Shown here one piece after another: positions 42,646 through 52,325 of a stretch of 64,000 nt of DNA. The notes beneath the pieces were generated by a model, which saw only the letters and a program-made list of their open reading frames with translations, was not told where the DNA came from and did no database searches. Where the stretch lies: NCBI RefSeq assembly GCF_020026925.1, contig NZ_JAIQDW010000001.1, positions 1-64,000 on the forward strand. The letters are read 5' to 3'. Origin of the DNA: Flavobacterium hibisci (GTDB taxonomy: Bacteria > Bacteroidota > Bacteroidia > Flavobacteriales > Flavobacteriaceae). Positions within the stretch are counted from its first letter, which is position 1, and each line of letters begins with the position of its first letter. Both the position numbers and the translations under genes were made by a program.

Positions 42646-43500
42646 ATGATTGAAATAGGAAAATACAATACACTTACCATATTACGTGATACAAAGGTGG
42701 GTTTGTTTTTAGGAAATCCTGAAAAAGACCCGGAAGGAGTTCATGATATATTACTACCAAATAAATATGTCCCTAATGAATTTGAAATAGGCGAAGAGCT
42801 TGTTGTTTTTGTTTATTTGGATCATGAACAGCGCCCGGTTGCTACGACACTTGAACCTTATATTTTGCTGAATGAATTCGCACTCCTACGAGTGAATTAT
42901 ATCAATCAGGTTGGTGCATTTATGGATTGGGGAATGGAGAAAGATATTCTCGTTCCGTTTAAGGAGCAGGCGCGTCCGATGGAAAAAGGGAAACGTTATC
43001 TTGTTTACCTTTATATGGATGAGAAGACAAAACGTTTAGTAGCATCAAGTAAAACCAATCAGTTCCTGAGTAATGACAATTTAACGGTTGAAAAAGGGGA
43101 AGAGGTTGATTTAATCGTTTCGCATATTACAGAAATCGGTATTAACGTTATTATTAACGAACAGCATAAAGGATTGCTTTATAAAGACGAAGTATACGAC
43201 GATTCAATAAGAACAGGTGACAGAATGCGGGGCTACATCAAAAATATTCGTCCGGATAACAAAATAGATGTAGCATTGCAAATTCAGGGTTATCAAAGTA
43301 TTGAACCTAACGCAGAAAAAATTTTAGATGAATTAAGAGCTAATCGCGGCTTTCTCCGTTTAAATGACAATTCACATCCTGAAGATATTAAGACCGTTTT
43401 AAAAATGAGTAAAAAAACGTTCAAAAAGGCAATAGGAGCTTTGTATAAAGAAAAACTCATCGAAATAAAAGAGGACGGTATTTATCTTGTAAAAGAATAA
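42646..43500 (+). CDS. CvfB-like S1 RNA-binding protein
   Basis: 284 residues. Several S1-like OB folds are visible: the N-terminal YNTLTILRDTKVGLFLGNPE, then LRVNYINQVGAFMDWGMEKDILVPFKEQ (about 82-110) and LIVSHITEIGINVIINEQHKGLLYKDEVYDDSIRTGD (about 153-190). A C-terminal winged helix follows (DIKTVLKMSKKTFKKAIGALYKEKLIEIKEDGIYL). This order matches CvfB/YitL, an RNA-binding regulator of virulence or translation in Firmicutes. Its role in Bacteroidota is not established. It is a single-gene unit with its own terminator. Confidence 0.9.
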   Translation: MIEIGKYNTLTILRDTKVGLFLGNPEKDPEGVHDILLPNKYVPNEFEIGEELVVFVYLDHEQRPVATTLEPYILLNEFALLRVNYINQVGAFMDWGMEKDILVPFKEQARPMEKGKRYLVYLYMDEKTKRLVASSKTNQFLSNDNLTVEKGEEVDLIVSHITEIGINVIINEQHKGLLYKDEVYDDSIRTGDRMRGYIKNIRPDNKIDVALQIQGYQSIEPNAEKILDELRANRGFLRLNDNSHPEDIKTVLKMSKKTFKKAIGALYKEKLIEIKEDGIYLVKE

Positions 43501-43520
43501 ATTCGATTCTATTCGGAAAA

Positions 43521-43556
43521 AAAAGCTCAAAAGTTATTAACTTTTGAGCTTTTTTT
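43521..43556. terminator. Bidirectional intrinsic terminator
   Basis: AAAAGCTCAAAAG (43521-43533) pairs with CTTTTGAGCTTTT (43541-43553), flanked by A- and T-runs, between the convergent cvfB-like and acyltransferase genes. Confidence 0.92.
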
Positions 43557-44427
43557 AATTTTTTCGGTGTTTCCATCTTTTGTGTGTCCACAAATAATAT
43601 TCAGGCGCTTCGTAAATTTGTTTTTCCAATTCCTTTATATACATTTCTGTAATTTTGAAATCTTCATAATCTTTTGGATTATCTGCAAGAGTAAGGAAAG
43701 TAGCTTCATAATAGCCTCTTTTTACCTTTTTAACTTTTACCATTATAACGCTTAAGTCGTATTTTTTTGCAAGCATTTCAGCACCGGTATGTACTGGAAC
43801 TTCAATTCCCATAAAATCGTTCGAATGAAAAATACGGTCTAATTTAGGTGACTGATCACTGGCTAAACCATATAAGCTTAGTTTTCCTTCACGCTGGTTT
43901 TGTGCCATAAGTGGAATTGCATTTTTGGTTGGAATCATTTCGCAATTATATTTTGTACGAATTTTTCGAATCAATTTATCAAAATATGGATTAGCGAGTT
44001 TTTTATATACAGCAACTCCCTGAAATCCAAGTTTAGGATTAATGGTCAAAAGCCATTCGTAACTTGCATAATGTGAGGCTACTAATATGATACTTTTTCC
44101 TTTTTTTGCATAATCTAATATAAGATCTATGTTAGTGACATGAAATCTCTTTTCCATTTCTTCAGGCGAAATACTCATAGTTTTGATCATTTCTAAAAAC
44201 ATGTCGCACATATGCTGATAAAATTTCTTTTCGATTTTTTTTCTTTCAGCATCATTCAAATGAGGCAATGCAAGTGACAGGTTCTCGCGGACAACTTTTT
44301 TACGATAACCAATAATATAATACACCAGAAAATAAACACAATCAGAAAACCAGTAAAATATTCTAAATGGAAGTATGGAAATAAGCCACAGTAATGGATA
44401 GGCTAAGATATAAATGAGAAACTGCAT
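43555..44427 (-). CDS. Lipid A biosynthesis (HtrB/LpxL-type) acyltransferase
   Basis: 290 residues. An N-terminal membrane anchor (about 1-35, FLIYILAYPLLWLISILPF) is followed by the LABP/LPLAT domain. The catalytic HxxxxD-type motif appears as SHYASYEWLL (near 125), and the substrate-binding block is GLASDQSPKLDRIFHSNDFMGIEVPVHTGAEMLAKK (about 197-235). The last residues YLWTHKRWKHR are typical. Family members add a secondary acyl chain to lipid A at the inner membrane. The aspartate expected in a strict HX4D is not obvious, being replaced by Glu in HYASYE, a common variant in this family. Confidence 0.9.
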   Translation of the reverse strand: MQFLIYILAYPLLWLISILPFRIFYWFSDCVYFLVYYIIGYRKKVVRENLSLALPHLNDAERKKIEKKFYQHMCDMFLEMIKTMSISPEEMEKRFHVTNIDLILDYAKKGKSIILVASHYASYEWLLTINPKLGFQGVAVYKKLANPYFDKLIRKIRTKYNCEMIPTKNAIPLMAQNQREGKLSLYGLASDQSPKLDRIFHSNDFMGIEVPVHTGAEMLAKKYDLSVIMVKVKKVKRGYYEATFLTLADNPKDYEDFKITEMYIKELEKQIYEAPEYYLWTHKRWKHRKN

Positions 44428-44538
44428 CTAATTTTTTTTGCAAAGATAAAATAAAAAAAAAAATCGGACTTAAAATTTAGTAAATCTCTAACCTTTCCTG
44501 AGAATGTTTATATTTACAATTCACAATAATTATTATTT

Positions 44539-45177
44539 ATGAATACCATTTTGATAGGAATTATCATTGCCAATGTTTTAATTAGTTACAAAGGTTTCAA
44601 TGATCTTTATTTTTTTAGAAAGTACGAATTTCATGTAGGAAGCATCAGATCGGGCGAACAAATCAGGATGATTTCATCAGGTTTTTTGCATGCCGATATG
44701 ATGCATTTGGCTTTTAATATGCTGACACTTTGGTTTTTTGCACCAGTAGTTTTAAACTGGCTTGGTACCTTTTCTTTTGTTTTAGTTTATTTTGGAAGTT
44801 TAATTTTTGGGAGTCTCCTTACGATGATCTTTCATAAAAATGATTATAGCTACAGAGCAGTAGGAGCATCCGGGGCTGTAACGGGAGTTTTGTATTCGGC
44901 TATTTTGTTGCAGCCTGATATGATGCTGGGAATCTTTTTTGTAATTCCGATTCCAGCCTACCTTTTTGGAATTTTATACTTATTGTATTCGATTTACGGA
45001 ATGAGGGCTAAGAATGATAATATTGGGCACACAGCACATTTTGGAGGTGCTGTAGGAGGTTATTTGATTACGCTGATAAAAGAGCCGTCATTAATGGCAG
45101 ATCATAGTTTGATGACAATCTTGCTCGCAATTCCTATTTTGATACTTTTTGTTATGGCGAAATTTGGGAAATTGTAA
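44539..45177 (+). CDS. Rhomboid family intramembrane serine protease
   Basis: 212 residues with six to seven membrane helices. Rhomboid signatures are HLAFNMLTLWFF (His/Asn of the oxyanion region, near 58), the catalytic serine in VGASGAVTGVLYSA (near 115) and the catalytic histidine in HTAHFGGAVGGYL (near 168). The Ser-His dyad is intact, so it should be active, cleaving membrane-spanning substrates that are unknown. The SIMPL gene follows 52 nt after its stop. Confidence 0.94.
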   Translation: MNTILIGIIIANVLISYKGFNDLYFFRKYEFHVGSIRSGEQIRMISSGFLHADMMHLAFNMLTLWFFAPVVLNWLGTFSFVLVYFGSLIFGSLLTMIFHKNDYSYRAVGASGAVTGVLYSAILLQPDMMLGIFFVIPIPAYLFGILYLLYSIYGMRAKNDNIGHTAHFGGAVGGYLITLIKEPSLMADHSLMTILLAIPILILFVMAKFGKL

Positions 45178-45229
45178 TGCTGGCACAACTTTTGAAATGC
45201 CCTTATCAATAATTTTAAATATAACAAAA

Positions 45230-45919
45230 ATGAAAAAACTAGTCTTATTTTTAACAATAACGTTTATGACAATGTCTTACGGCCAGGAAACAAAACAAAT
45301 TCCCCAAATCAATGTTAACGGAGAAGGAAAAGTAAAAATTGCTCCGGATCAGGTTTCGATCTCTGCAACAGTTGAAACCAAAGGAAATAATGCTAAAGAT
45401 GTCAAAAAACAAAATGACGAAAAAATGGATGCTGTTTTAAAATTCATCAAAAAAATGAATATTCCAACGGCTGATTTCAGAACAAAACAGGTTGCACTCA
45501 ATCCACAGTACGATTACGAAAAAAAGAAAACAAGTTACAACGCGGTTCAGACAGTAGAAATTCTGTTGAAAGATTTGTCTAAATACGATGAATTAATGGA
45601 AGGTTTAGTTCAGCAGGGCATTAATCGTATTGATAAAGTTTCTTTTGAGTCGTCTAAATTAGCACAACATCAATCAGAAGCAAGAAAAATAGCTATGAAA
45701 GATGCTAAAGCAAAAGCAGAAGATTATGTTTCAGTTTTAGGACAAAAAGTAGGGAAGGCTTTTGTTATATCTGATAATTCACAAATATATCAGCCACAGC
45801 CTATGTACGCTTCCATGAGAATGAAGGAATCTGCAGATTCAGTTCCATCAAATGAGACCTTGGCAATTGGAGAAATTGAAATCACAGCCAATGTAAGTGT
45901 TAGTTTTATTCTGGATTAA
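45230..45919 (+). CDS. SIMPL (DUF541) domain-containing exported protein
   Basis: About 229 residues from the ATG at 45230 (MKKLVLFLTITFMTMSYGQE, a signal peptide). An in-frame ATG at 45149 lies inside the rhomboid gene and would remove the signal-peptide position, so it is not used. The SIMPL domain spans about 25-228: INVNGEGKVKIAPDQVSISATVETKG, NIPTADFRTKQVALNPQYDY, QGINRIDKVSFESSK and AIGEIEITANVSVSFIL. It is periplasmic; relatives are linked to stress tolerance, and the function is unknown. Confidence 0.9.
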   Translation: MKKLVLFLTITFMTMSYGQETKQIPQINVNGEGKVKIAPDQVSISATVETKGNNAKDVKKQNDEKMDAVLKFIKKMNIPTADFRTKQVALNPQYDYEKKKTSYNAVQTVEILLKDLSKYDELMEGLVQQGINRIDKVSFESSKLAQHQSEARKIAMKDAKAKAEDYVSVLGQKVGKAFVISDNSQIYQPQPMYASMRMKESADSVPSNETLAIGEIEITANVSVSFILD

Positions 45920-45943
45920 ATTTTTACATCCAGGCTTATTATA

Positions 45944-45984
45944 AAATCCAAATACCAAATCATACTGGTGTTTGGATTTTTTTT
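45944..45984 (+). terminator. Intrinsic terminator after the SIMPL gene
   Basis: AAATCCAAATACCA (45944-45957) pairs with TGGTGTTTGGATTT (45966-45979) with one wobble and is followed by T residues. Confidence 0.9.
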
Positions 45985-46092
45985 GACAATTCATTTTAAT
46001 ACTGATTTTAAGAAGTGAAATAAAAGGCAGTTTTTAACTACAATATTGATTGATTCCTTAGATTTGTATGAAGCATTATAAAAAGTTGTATC

Positions 46093-47070
46093 ATGCCAAT
46101 AATTGAACAATCAGAATACAATTTTCCTCCTGTTGTCCATCGCAACAGACACATTTCTACTATCTATGCCGCTTTGTTCAAAAAGTTTGAAGTTCCCGCA
46201 TATACAAGGGAAAAACATGAACTGAATGACGGCGATTTTATCAATATCGATTTTGTTATCAATAATGCTAAAAAAGCAGTTATTTTATGTCATGGTTTAG
46301 AAGGTGATTCTCGCAGGACATACAATAACAGCTGTTCAGCTTATTTTCAGCAAAAAGGATTTTCAGTTTTCGCCTGGAATAACCGTACTTGCGGAGGAGA
46401 AATGAACCGTCTTCCCAGACTTTATCATCATGGAGCAGTTGATGACCTTGATGCAGTGGTTCAGTTTGTTTTAAAAAAAGGATTCGAAGAGGTTTATCTG
46501 ATTGGCTATTCTATGGGAGGAGTTCAGCTTTTGAATTATTTGGGCTGGACAAAAATTGATGAACGCATAAAAGCGGCTGTTTCGATTTCGGTACCCACTC
46601 ATATATCGACAAGTGCAGCTGTTCTTAAACAGGGTTTTAACCGGGTTTATTTAAAGAATTTTACAATAGATATTAAAAGAAAGCTTAAATATAAAGCTGC
46701 CCAGTTTCCTGATTTTATAAACAGCGATCAGATTGATAAAATTTCTTCTTTTGATGAAGTTGACCAGTATTTTACAGCGCCACTACACGGATTTGCAAGC
46801 CGTGATGAGTATTATGAGCGCGTTTCGCCTGAATTTTCCCTAAAAGACATTACCACTCCGGTTTTAATCATTAATTCGCTTGATGATCCTTTTTTAGGCG
46901 AAAGATGTTATCCAAGGGCTATAGCCCAAAATAGTAAATATGTTTATCTTGAAACCCCAAAATATGGTGGTCACTGCGCTTTTCCTATGCGAAATTCAAC
47001 CTATTCTTATGCGGAGAAAAGAGCGTATGAGTTTTTCGAATCTTTAAGCCTTCAAATTTTTCAAGCCTGA
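46093..47070 (+). CDS. YheT-like alpha/beta hydrolase
   Basis: 325 residues of the alpha/beta hydrolase fold. HGLEGDSRRTYNNSCSAYF is the oxyanion strand region near 73. The nucleophile elbow is LIGYSMGGVQLLNYLG (Ser near 142). The acid is in LIINSLDDPFLG (near 263) and the histidine in GGHCAFP (near 297). Order and spacing follow the YheT/EMB8 group of esterases, whose natural substrate is unknown. It is cytosolic and a single gene. Confidence 0.9.
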   Translation: MPIIEQSEYNFPPVVHRNRHISTIYAALFKKFEVPAYTREKHELNDGDFINIDFVINNAKKAVILCHGLEGDSRRTYNNSCSAYFQQKGFSVFAWNNRTCGGEMNRLPRLYHHGAVDDLDAVVQFVLKKGFEEVYLIGYSMGGVQLLNYLGWTKIDERIKAAVSISVPTHISTSAAVLKQGFNRVYLKNFTIDIKRKLKYKAAQFPDFINSDQIDKISSFDEVDQYFTAPLHGFASRDEYYERVSPEFSLKDITTPVLIINSLDDPFLGERCYPRAIAQNSKYVYLETPKYGGHCAFPMRNSTYSYAEKRAYEFFESLSLQIFQA

Positions 47071-47124
47071 TATTAAAGTTTGGGTTTGAACGGAAGCTTT
47101 CAATTAGTTTAATATAAAGGCAAA

Positions 47125-47148
47125 ATGGCCGAAATTGCTTTCGGCCAT
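47125..47148. terminator. GC-rich hairpin between the hydrolase and GH16 genes
   Basis: ATGGCCGAAA and TTTCGGCCAT form a 10-bp stem with loop TTGC. On the minus strand ATTTTGCC follows, so it may end the PUL operon after the GH16 gene. The U-tract is weak in both directions. Confidence 0.55.
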
Positions 47149-47184
47149 AATAAAGAATTATTTGTTATTGATAAACTAACATTT

Positions 47185-48105
47185 TTAGATTGGTCTTTTG
47201 TAAACGGTTACATCATCTACCCACATCATTACAGTCGAAAATAAGTTAATTTTATTCGGATCAATGAAGCTGGAATCTTTTGATCCTACATTCATATTAA
47301 AAACAATCGAATGTGTCCCAAAATTATTCAAATTGAGTTTAGCTGTACCACTGTTGGTATATGTGGCAACTGTAATGTTGTCAACCTTTATAGTTACTGT
47401 TACAACATTGTCTTTCATTTTCCAAAAGGATTCATATAAGTGCCATCCATTGTTTGCATTAATATTAAAACTACCGGGATAATTTCTTTCAGCTGAATTT
47501 CCTAATAAATTTGTTCCGACAGCTGTTCCATAAAAAAGATTTGAAGCAAAACGACTGGTATTTGGTGCAAAAGAATAGCCTTCCATAATATCGATTTCAC
47601 CTTTGGTTGGCCATCCGTTCCCTTGTACAGTCCAGAAAGCAGGCCAGGCACCATAAGTTTCTGTGAAAGATTTGTAAGTTCCGCCATCCATTGCCACCAA
47701 TTTAATATTAGCAGAAAGCATATACTCTGTATTGTTTTCAGGCTTATACTGATAATTAGAGCTAATAAAGCCAGATCGATACTTGTTGGCACTCAATTTA
47801 GTAGTTTTGATTTCTAAACACTGTTTTCCGTCTCTCCATTGAGTTGTAGGTACCGAACTATGATAATCACAATAAGGCGAATTATAATCAGTACGTTGTT
47901 CTTTCGTCCATTGTGACAGATTTGAGCCTACATTAAAAGTATCTTCAAATTGTTTCACCCACGGCGCCGAAGCGACTTTACCTGTGCTTTTATTTGCATT
48001 TACATTTGCTAACTGGCTTTCTGATAAAGGAGCGGAATTGTCTGAACAGGATGCAAATCCTATTAGGTATGTCATTGCCAGGGATAATAAACTTAACTTT
48101 TTCAT
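47185..48105 (-). CDS. Glycoside hydrolase family 16 lipoprotein
   Basis: 306 residues with a lipoprotein signal (lipobox IGFASC, Cys20). The GH16 jelly-roll domain spans about 50-305. The catalytic block is GEIDIMEGY, with nucleophile E170, D172 and acid/base E175 (ExDxxE, the beta-bulge type of laminarinases and agarases), preceded by YGAWPAFWTVQG. It would cut beta-1,3/1,4-glucans or galactans outside the cell, probably at the surface. It is the last gene of the susCD operon, 45 nt after the GH10 gene. Confidence 0.93.
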   Translation of the reverse strand: MKKLSLLSLAMTYLIGFASCSDNSAPLSESQLANVNANKSTGKVASAPWVKQFEDTFNVGSNLSQWTKEQRTDYNSPYCDYHSSVPTTQWRDGKQCLEIKTTKLSANKYRSGFISSNYQYKPENNTEYMLSANIKLVAMDGGTYKSFTETYGAWPAFWTVQGNGWPTKGEIDIMEGYSFAPNTSRFASNLFYGTAVGTNLLGNSAERNYPGSFNINANNGWHLYESFWKMKDNVVTVTIKVDNITVATYTNSGTAKLNLNNFGTHSIVFNMNVGSKDSSFIDPNKINLFSTVMMWVDDVTVYKRPI

Positions 48106-48150
48106 GATTTCTTTTTTTGGTTAATTATAGTAAAGTGTATGCTTTAAAAC

Positions 48151-49542
48151 TTAATCTAAGCCTTCCAGGAATCCCGTATGAGCACTTTTAATAGTAAAAT
48201 TTGCATCATATAACAGAGGCCAGTCATTACCTACATGGTTCAGTTCCGTGCTGTATGGAATCCAGGATTCATTATCTTTCATGCCCCAAATTGTTAAAGC
48301 ATATTTATTGGCCGCAGGAAGTGCATTGTAAATTTGGACCATTTCTTTATATTTTGCTTTTTGTGCCAGTCTTCTTTCGTTGGTAAAAGTCGAAATATCA
48401 TTAAATTGGTTTACCTGAATATCTAATTCAGATACATGGATTTTTAAACCTTTAGCGACAGCTTTATTAAGATCAGTTTCAATTTGAGCCTTTGTTGGGC
48501 TTAGATAAGTATTATGCATCTGATAACCCAGTCCATTAATTAGATTACTGGCTTTTAAATCATCTACGATGCTGAAAACTCTATTTTGCTTTGGAATATT
48601 AGTAGATGTGGCATAATCATTATAAAACAATAATAAATTTGTATCACCCGCTGCATTTGCTGCATTTCTGGCCCACTGAAAACAATCTTTAATATAATTT
48701 GGCCCCATTCGCTGAAGAAAAATAGTATTTCTCATAGCACCGTTATTATCATCGGCTGCTTCATTTACAACGTCCCAGGATTTTACTTTACCAGCATAAT
48801 GAGTAACAACATCTGTAATGTATTTTTTTACTTCTAATACAAATTCTGCATCAGTACCTGCATAATTTTTTAACCATTCCGGTACCGAATTATGCCACAC
48901 TAAAGCATGACCATGTACATTGATGTTATTAGCATTTCCGTAAGCTACAATTTTATCAGCTACAGCCCAGTTGTAAACACCGCTTGCCGTAGAAATCTGA
49001 TCCATTTTCATTTCATATTCGGCAGAAATACTGCTGAATTCATTTTTTAAAATGATATCATACTGACTTCCATTAGTCAGTTGAAATGCTTTTACGGCCA
49101 TACCAACAAAAAACGGATTGGCTAATTTATTTGCTTTTACCTTTAAAAAAGTTGGGTCTTCCGGAATACCGCTAGAACCAGTAGTTACGACGCTAATGAC
49201 ATTAGAATAATCTGAAATCTGTGTTTCATTTTTGGCTCTTACACGGTAATAATATTGTGTTCCTCCGGTTAAGCCTGACACAACGTCGTTCAAATCTGTA
49301 ACTTCTTTTGAATTATAATTTGGCAGAAAAGAGTCAAAATTTTCGCTGGTCGAAACATCTAGCAAATAGCTTTTTGAGTGTGAAACGTAATACCATTTTG
49401 CTTTAAAACCATTGTCGTTTACATCTTTTGGTGCAATAGCAATTGGCGTTTCTAAAACATCAGGGCTTTCGCTGTCATCTTTAGAGCAGGCATTTAAAAA
49501 AACGACAAAGCTCGTCAGCATTACTAAAAATTTAATTTTCAT
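48151..49542 (-). CDS. GH10 endo-beta-1,4-xylanase lipoprotein
   Basis: 463 residues. A lipoprotein signal (lipobox VFLNAC, Cys19) is followed by a fibronectin type III-like domain (about 32-122; TPIAIAPKDVNDNGFKAKWY...YYYRVRAKN) and a GH10 barrel (about 135-460). GH10 hallmarks are HGHALVWHNSVPEWL, the acid/base Glu E261 in WDVVNEAAD, and the nucleophile E372 in IHVSELDIQV. It is expected at the cell surface, cutting xylan-type beta-1,4 chains into pieces for the SusCD transporter. It lies fourth in the operon, 86 nt after the glycan-binding protein gene. Confidence 0.95.
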   Translation of the reverse strand: MKIKFLVMLTSFVVFLNACSKDDSESPDVLETPIAIAPKDVNDNGFKAKWYYVSHSKSYLLDVSTSENFDSFLPNYNSKEVTDLNDVVSGLTGGTQYYYRVRAKNETQISDYSNVISVVTTGSSGIPEDPTFLKVKANKLANPFFVGMAVKAFQLTNGSQYDIILKNEFSSISAEYEMKMDQISTASGVYNWAVADKIVAYGNANNINVHGHALVWHNSVPEWLKNYAGTDAEFVLEVKKYITDVVTHYAGKVKSWDVVNEAADDNNGAMRNTIFLQRMGPNYIKDCFQWARNAANAAGDTNLLLFYNDYATSTNIPKQNRVFSIVDDLKASNLINGLGYQMHNTYLSPTKAQIETDLNKAVAKGLKIHVSELDIQVNQFNDISTFTNERRLAQKAKYKEMVQIYNALPAANKYALTIWGMKDNESWIPYSTELNHVGNDWPLLYDANFTIKSAHTGFLEGLD

Positions 49543-49628
49543 ACTTTTTATTTATATTTTTTTGTTTTGTAATTTATGAAGAGGCTGTTTTTAATCACAG
49601 CCTCCTGAATTTTAAAATAGGCAGTCAA

Positions 49629-50732
49629 TTATTGGTAGCGAATTTTAATATTATCATATTTTATTATACTTGGATTAGGGGTGTCATCCTGAATAACGCC
49701 AATTTTGATTTCATTTATTTTAGAAACATCTAAAGTAGCTGCTGTATTTGAGCCAAAACCATAATTGTCTTTAAAATCAGCTATCGAAATTGTTTTAGTC
49801 GTCCAGTTTACATCCGTAACTTTAAAATTATAAGCGAAGTTGGCATTATCAATAGTGTTTAACTGAATGGCAAATTGTGCTCCTGTAACATTGGCGCTTA
49901 TATCAATATCGATATATGCTTTTTTAGCATCTGTATTTGTTGCGCTTAAGAAACTTGTTCCTCCTCCGGCACTGCTTCCGTTGTAGCCATTTGAAGTCGA
50001 ACCAGACCAGGTAAAGGTTGCATAATTGCCTGATGGACCACCGGCAGTATTGGCATTAAAAGAAGCAACATCGCCATAAGAAAACCAATCTTTTCTTGCG
50101 CCATTACCGTCAAAATCTGATACAAGAACGACAGTAACAAAATCTATTATTTTTTTTACTGTACCTCCTGGAGTGGTAATTGCCAGCTCAGATCCTGAAG
50201 CGGCATTGGCAGGTAAGCCTATAATAATCGATGAGGATGATTTTGCAGTATAACTAATTGCTACTCCTCCTAAGGTTACAGAGGAAACATTATAAAACCA
50301 GGTCCCTTCAATTTCTAATGGAAATCCTGGTGTGGCAACCGCCGGAATTGTTTTTGTAATGGTTGGAACAGGCTGTAAAATCTCAATGTTTTTCGTAACT
50401 GAGCCATTTGCAGTAATAAATGTAATAGGCTGTACTCCAAACCTGCTTCCTAGTTTTTCATCAAAGGGAATAGTGAAAATAAACGCTTTATCTGAATTGT
50501 AATTAGGATTAAAACTGATATTAATTTTATCATCCAGGGTAATTTTTTTTAATCCTGTTAGACCTTCGCCTTCAACTCTGACTTTATTTGTTGGAAAGGC
50601 CTGATTTAACAAATCTCCGGGTTCTGCAATCATTGCATCTATATTTGTGGCAGGTGCATCATCATTTTGGCAGGCGGTAAAAGAAGCCAAAGCGAAAAAA
50701 ATTAAAATTCTATATTTTATTTTCTTGATCAT
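49629..50732 (-). CDS. Surface glycan-binding lipoprotein (IPT/TIG-type plus C-terminal binding domain)
   Basis: 367 residues with a lipoprotein signal (ASFTAC, Cys21). It contains two Ig-like IPT/TIG segments (FPTNKVRVEGEGLTGLKKITL; ATPGFPLEIEGTWFYNVSSVTLGGV), then a beta-sandwich of about 165 residues from 200 on (VLVSDFDGNGARKDWFSYGD...IIKYDNIKIRY). That layout resembles SGBP-B proteins of xyloglucan and xylan loci. It follows susD after 9 nt, where SusE/SGBP proteins normally lie. It should capture the polysaccharide at the cell surface; no catalytic residues are evident. Confidence 0.82.
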   Translation of the reverse strand: MIKKIKYRILIFFALASFTACQNDDAPATNIDAMIAEPGDLLNQAFPTNKVRVEGEGLTGLKKITLDDKINISFNPNYNSDKAFIFTIPFDEKLGSRFGVQPITFITANGSVTKNIEILQPVPTITKTIPAVATPGFPLEIEGTWFYNVSSVTLGGVAISYTAKSSSSIIIGLPANAASGSELAITTPGGTVKKIIDFVTVVLVSDFDGNGARKDWFSYGDVASFNANTAGGPSGNYATFTWSGSTSNGYNGSSAGGGTSFLSATNTDAKKAYIDIDISANVTGAQFAIQLNTIDNANFAYNFKVTDVNWTTKTISIADFKDNYGFGSNTAATLDVSKINEIKIGVIQDDTPNPSIIKYDNIKIRYQ

Positions 50733-50740
50733 AGTGAATG

Positions 50741-52264
50741 TTAGTTAAAGTTAAAAGGAACCGGTGGCTCTAATAGGGATGGGTTGGTATCAATAGCAGA
50801 CTGAGGTAATGGGAGTTCAAAATAGTTGCTTCCAGGCGTTATTTTTCTGGAAACCAAATCGGTTCTGGCATTGTCAGAGTAAAAACCTACTTCCTGCTGT
50901 GAAATAATTGCTGTCGCTTCGGCGAGTCCACGGCGTTTCAAATCGAAGAAATATTGTCCTTCAAGGGCAAATTCAACTCTTCTTTCATTAAACAATTCAT
51001 CTCTTGTAAGTATGGTTTTAGCCGGTAATCCCGCTCTTTTTCTTACTTCATTAAAAGAACTTAGTGCAGATTCAGAAGTAGTGGAAGTTCCTCCGGCTAA
51101 AATCGCTTCAGAATTCATTAACAATATATCAGAATATCTTAAAATGATTGTATTTTGAGAAGTTCTCATAAAAAACACATCATTTCGTTCGGCAGCAGAA
51201 CCTACAATGTACTTTCTGAAATTAGCGCCAGTCGCAGAAAGGATTTTTTTATATGTAAAACCTCCCTTATCTTTTAATAATTCAGGATAAAAGTCACCAT
51301 CTGTCATAATAGTACTTTTCTTTCTGATATCCTTTGGTTCAAATCCATTTTGAAGTGAAATAGAAGGAAGGTAAACTCCCCAGCCATCACCGCCGCCCGT
51401 TATTCCTGTTTCTGCCGGAACAATATACGCCTGATTTGTATTTTGTGTCCCCCATTCTGTAGCAATAGCTTTCCATTGTAGGGCAAACATACTTTCTGCA
51501 CTGTTATTGTTCTCCGGACTGCTAAACAAGTTGCCGTATTCCTGAATTAAAGTATACTGGTTACCGATAATTTTTTGGGTTAAAGCAGCGCATTCAGCAT
51601 ATTCATTTAGCGTTAGGTGTACTTTTGCCAATATACCCATAGCAGCATATTTGGTAACATAACCTTTTTTGGCTCCTCTTTCAGGTAAATTTTCGACAGC
51701 ATATTCTAAATCCATTTTTATGAATTTATATACATCCGAAACAATATTTCTTTTTGGCTGTGGAGCAGATCCTGCTTTACTGATGATCGGTACAGCCCCA
51801 AAAGCTCTTACCAGATAGAAGTAAGCATTTGCTCTCATGAATCTTGATATTGCAATAGCATTTTTATAAGATGCTTCCGGCAGTTCACTTTTTCTTTCTT
51901 CGACAAGGCTCATTAAATTATTAGACTGATCAACTACCGAAAATAGAGAAACATATCCCTCAGTTAAAATTGGATTTTGTGAGGTTACCTGGGCATCTTT
52001 AAATTGCGAATATGCACCATCAAATGTAAATGCATTTCCGGCATACATATCGCCAACAGCAATCAGAAATTTATCATTAAAAGTAAACCACGGCTTAAAG
52101 TACAAACTCTCAGCAATTCCGTCAAATGCTGTAACACCTTCAGGTAAGTCGGCAGGTGTTAGCTGATTTTCAGATGGTGCATCCAGAAATTCATCTGAAC
52201 AGGAGAATAAAGACAGTAATGGTATCAGCATTCCCATCATAAAAAGTTTAAAAAGTTTTTTCAT
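50741..52264 (-). CDS. SusD/RagB family nutrient-binding outer membrane lipoprotein
   Basis: 507 residues with a lipoprotein signal (LLSLFSC, Cys22). SusD features are the N-terminal segment SDEFLDAPSENQLTP, tetratricopeptide-like helices in the middle (MRANAYFYLVRAFGAVP...YVTKYAAMGILAKVHLTLNEY) and the conserved C-terminal region ILRYSDILLMNSEAILAGG...NEVRKRAGLPAKTILTRDELFNERRVEFALEG. It forms the lid of the SusC channel and binds oligosaccharide. It stands 61 nt after susC. Confidence 0.95.
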   Translation of the reverse strand: MKKLFKLFMMGMLIPLLSLFSCSDEFLDAPSENQLTPADLPEGVTAFDGIAESLYFKPWFTFNDKFLIAVGDMYAGNAFTFDGAYSQFKDAQVTSQNPILTEGYVSLFSVVDQSNNLMSLVEERKSELPEASYKNAIAISRFMRANAYFYLVRAFGAVPIISKAGSAPQPKRNIVSDVYKFIKMDLEYAVENLPERGAKKGYVTKYAAMGILAKVHLTLNEYAECAALTQKIIGNQYTLIQEYGNLFSSPENNNSAESMFALQWKAIATEWGTQNTNQAYIVPAETGITGGGDGWGVYLPSISLQNGFEPKDIRKKSTIMTDGDFYPELLKDKGGFTYKKILSATGANFRKYIVGSAAERNDVFFMRTSQNTIILRYSDILLMNSEAILAGGTSTTSESALSSFNEVRKRAGLPAKTILTRDELFNERRVEFALEGQYFFDLKRRGLAEATAIISQQEVGFYSDNARTDLVSRKITPGSNYFELPLPQSAIDTNPSLLEPPVPFNFN

Positions 52265-52325
52265 AACTATTTTTTTTATTTTAACTATTGTATATCATTA
52301 AGTTAAATGTGTTTTTTTATAAGTT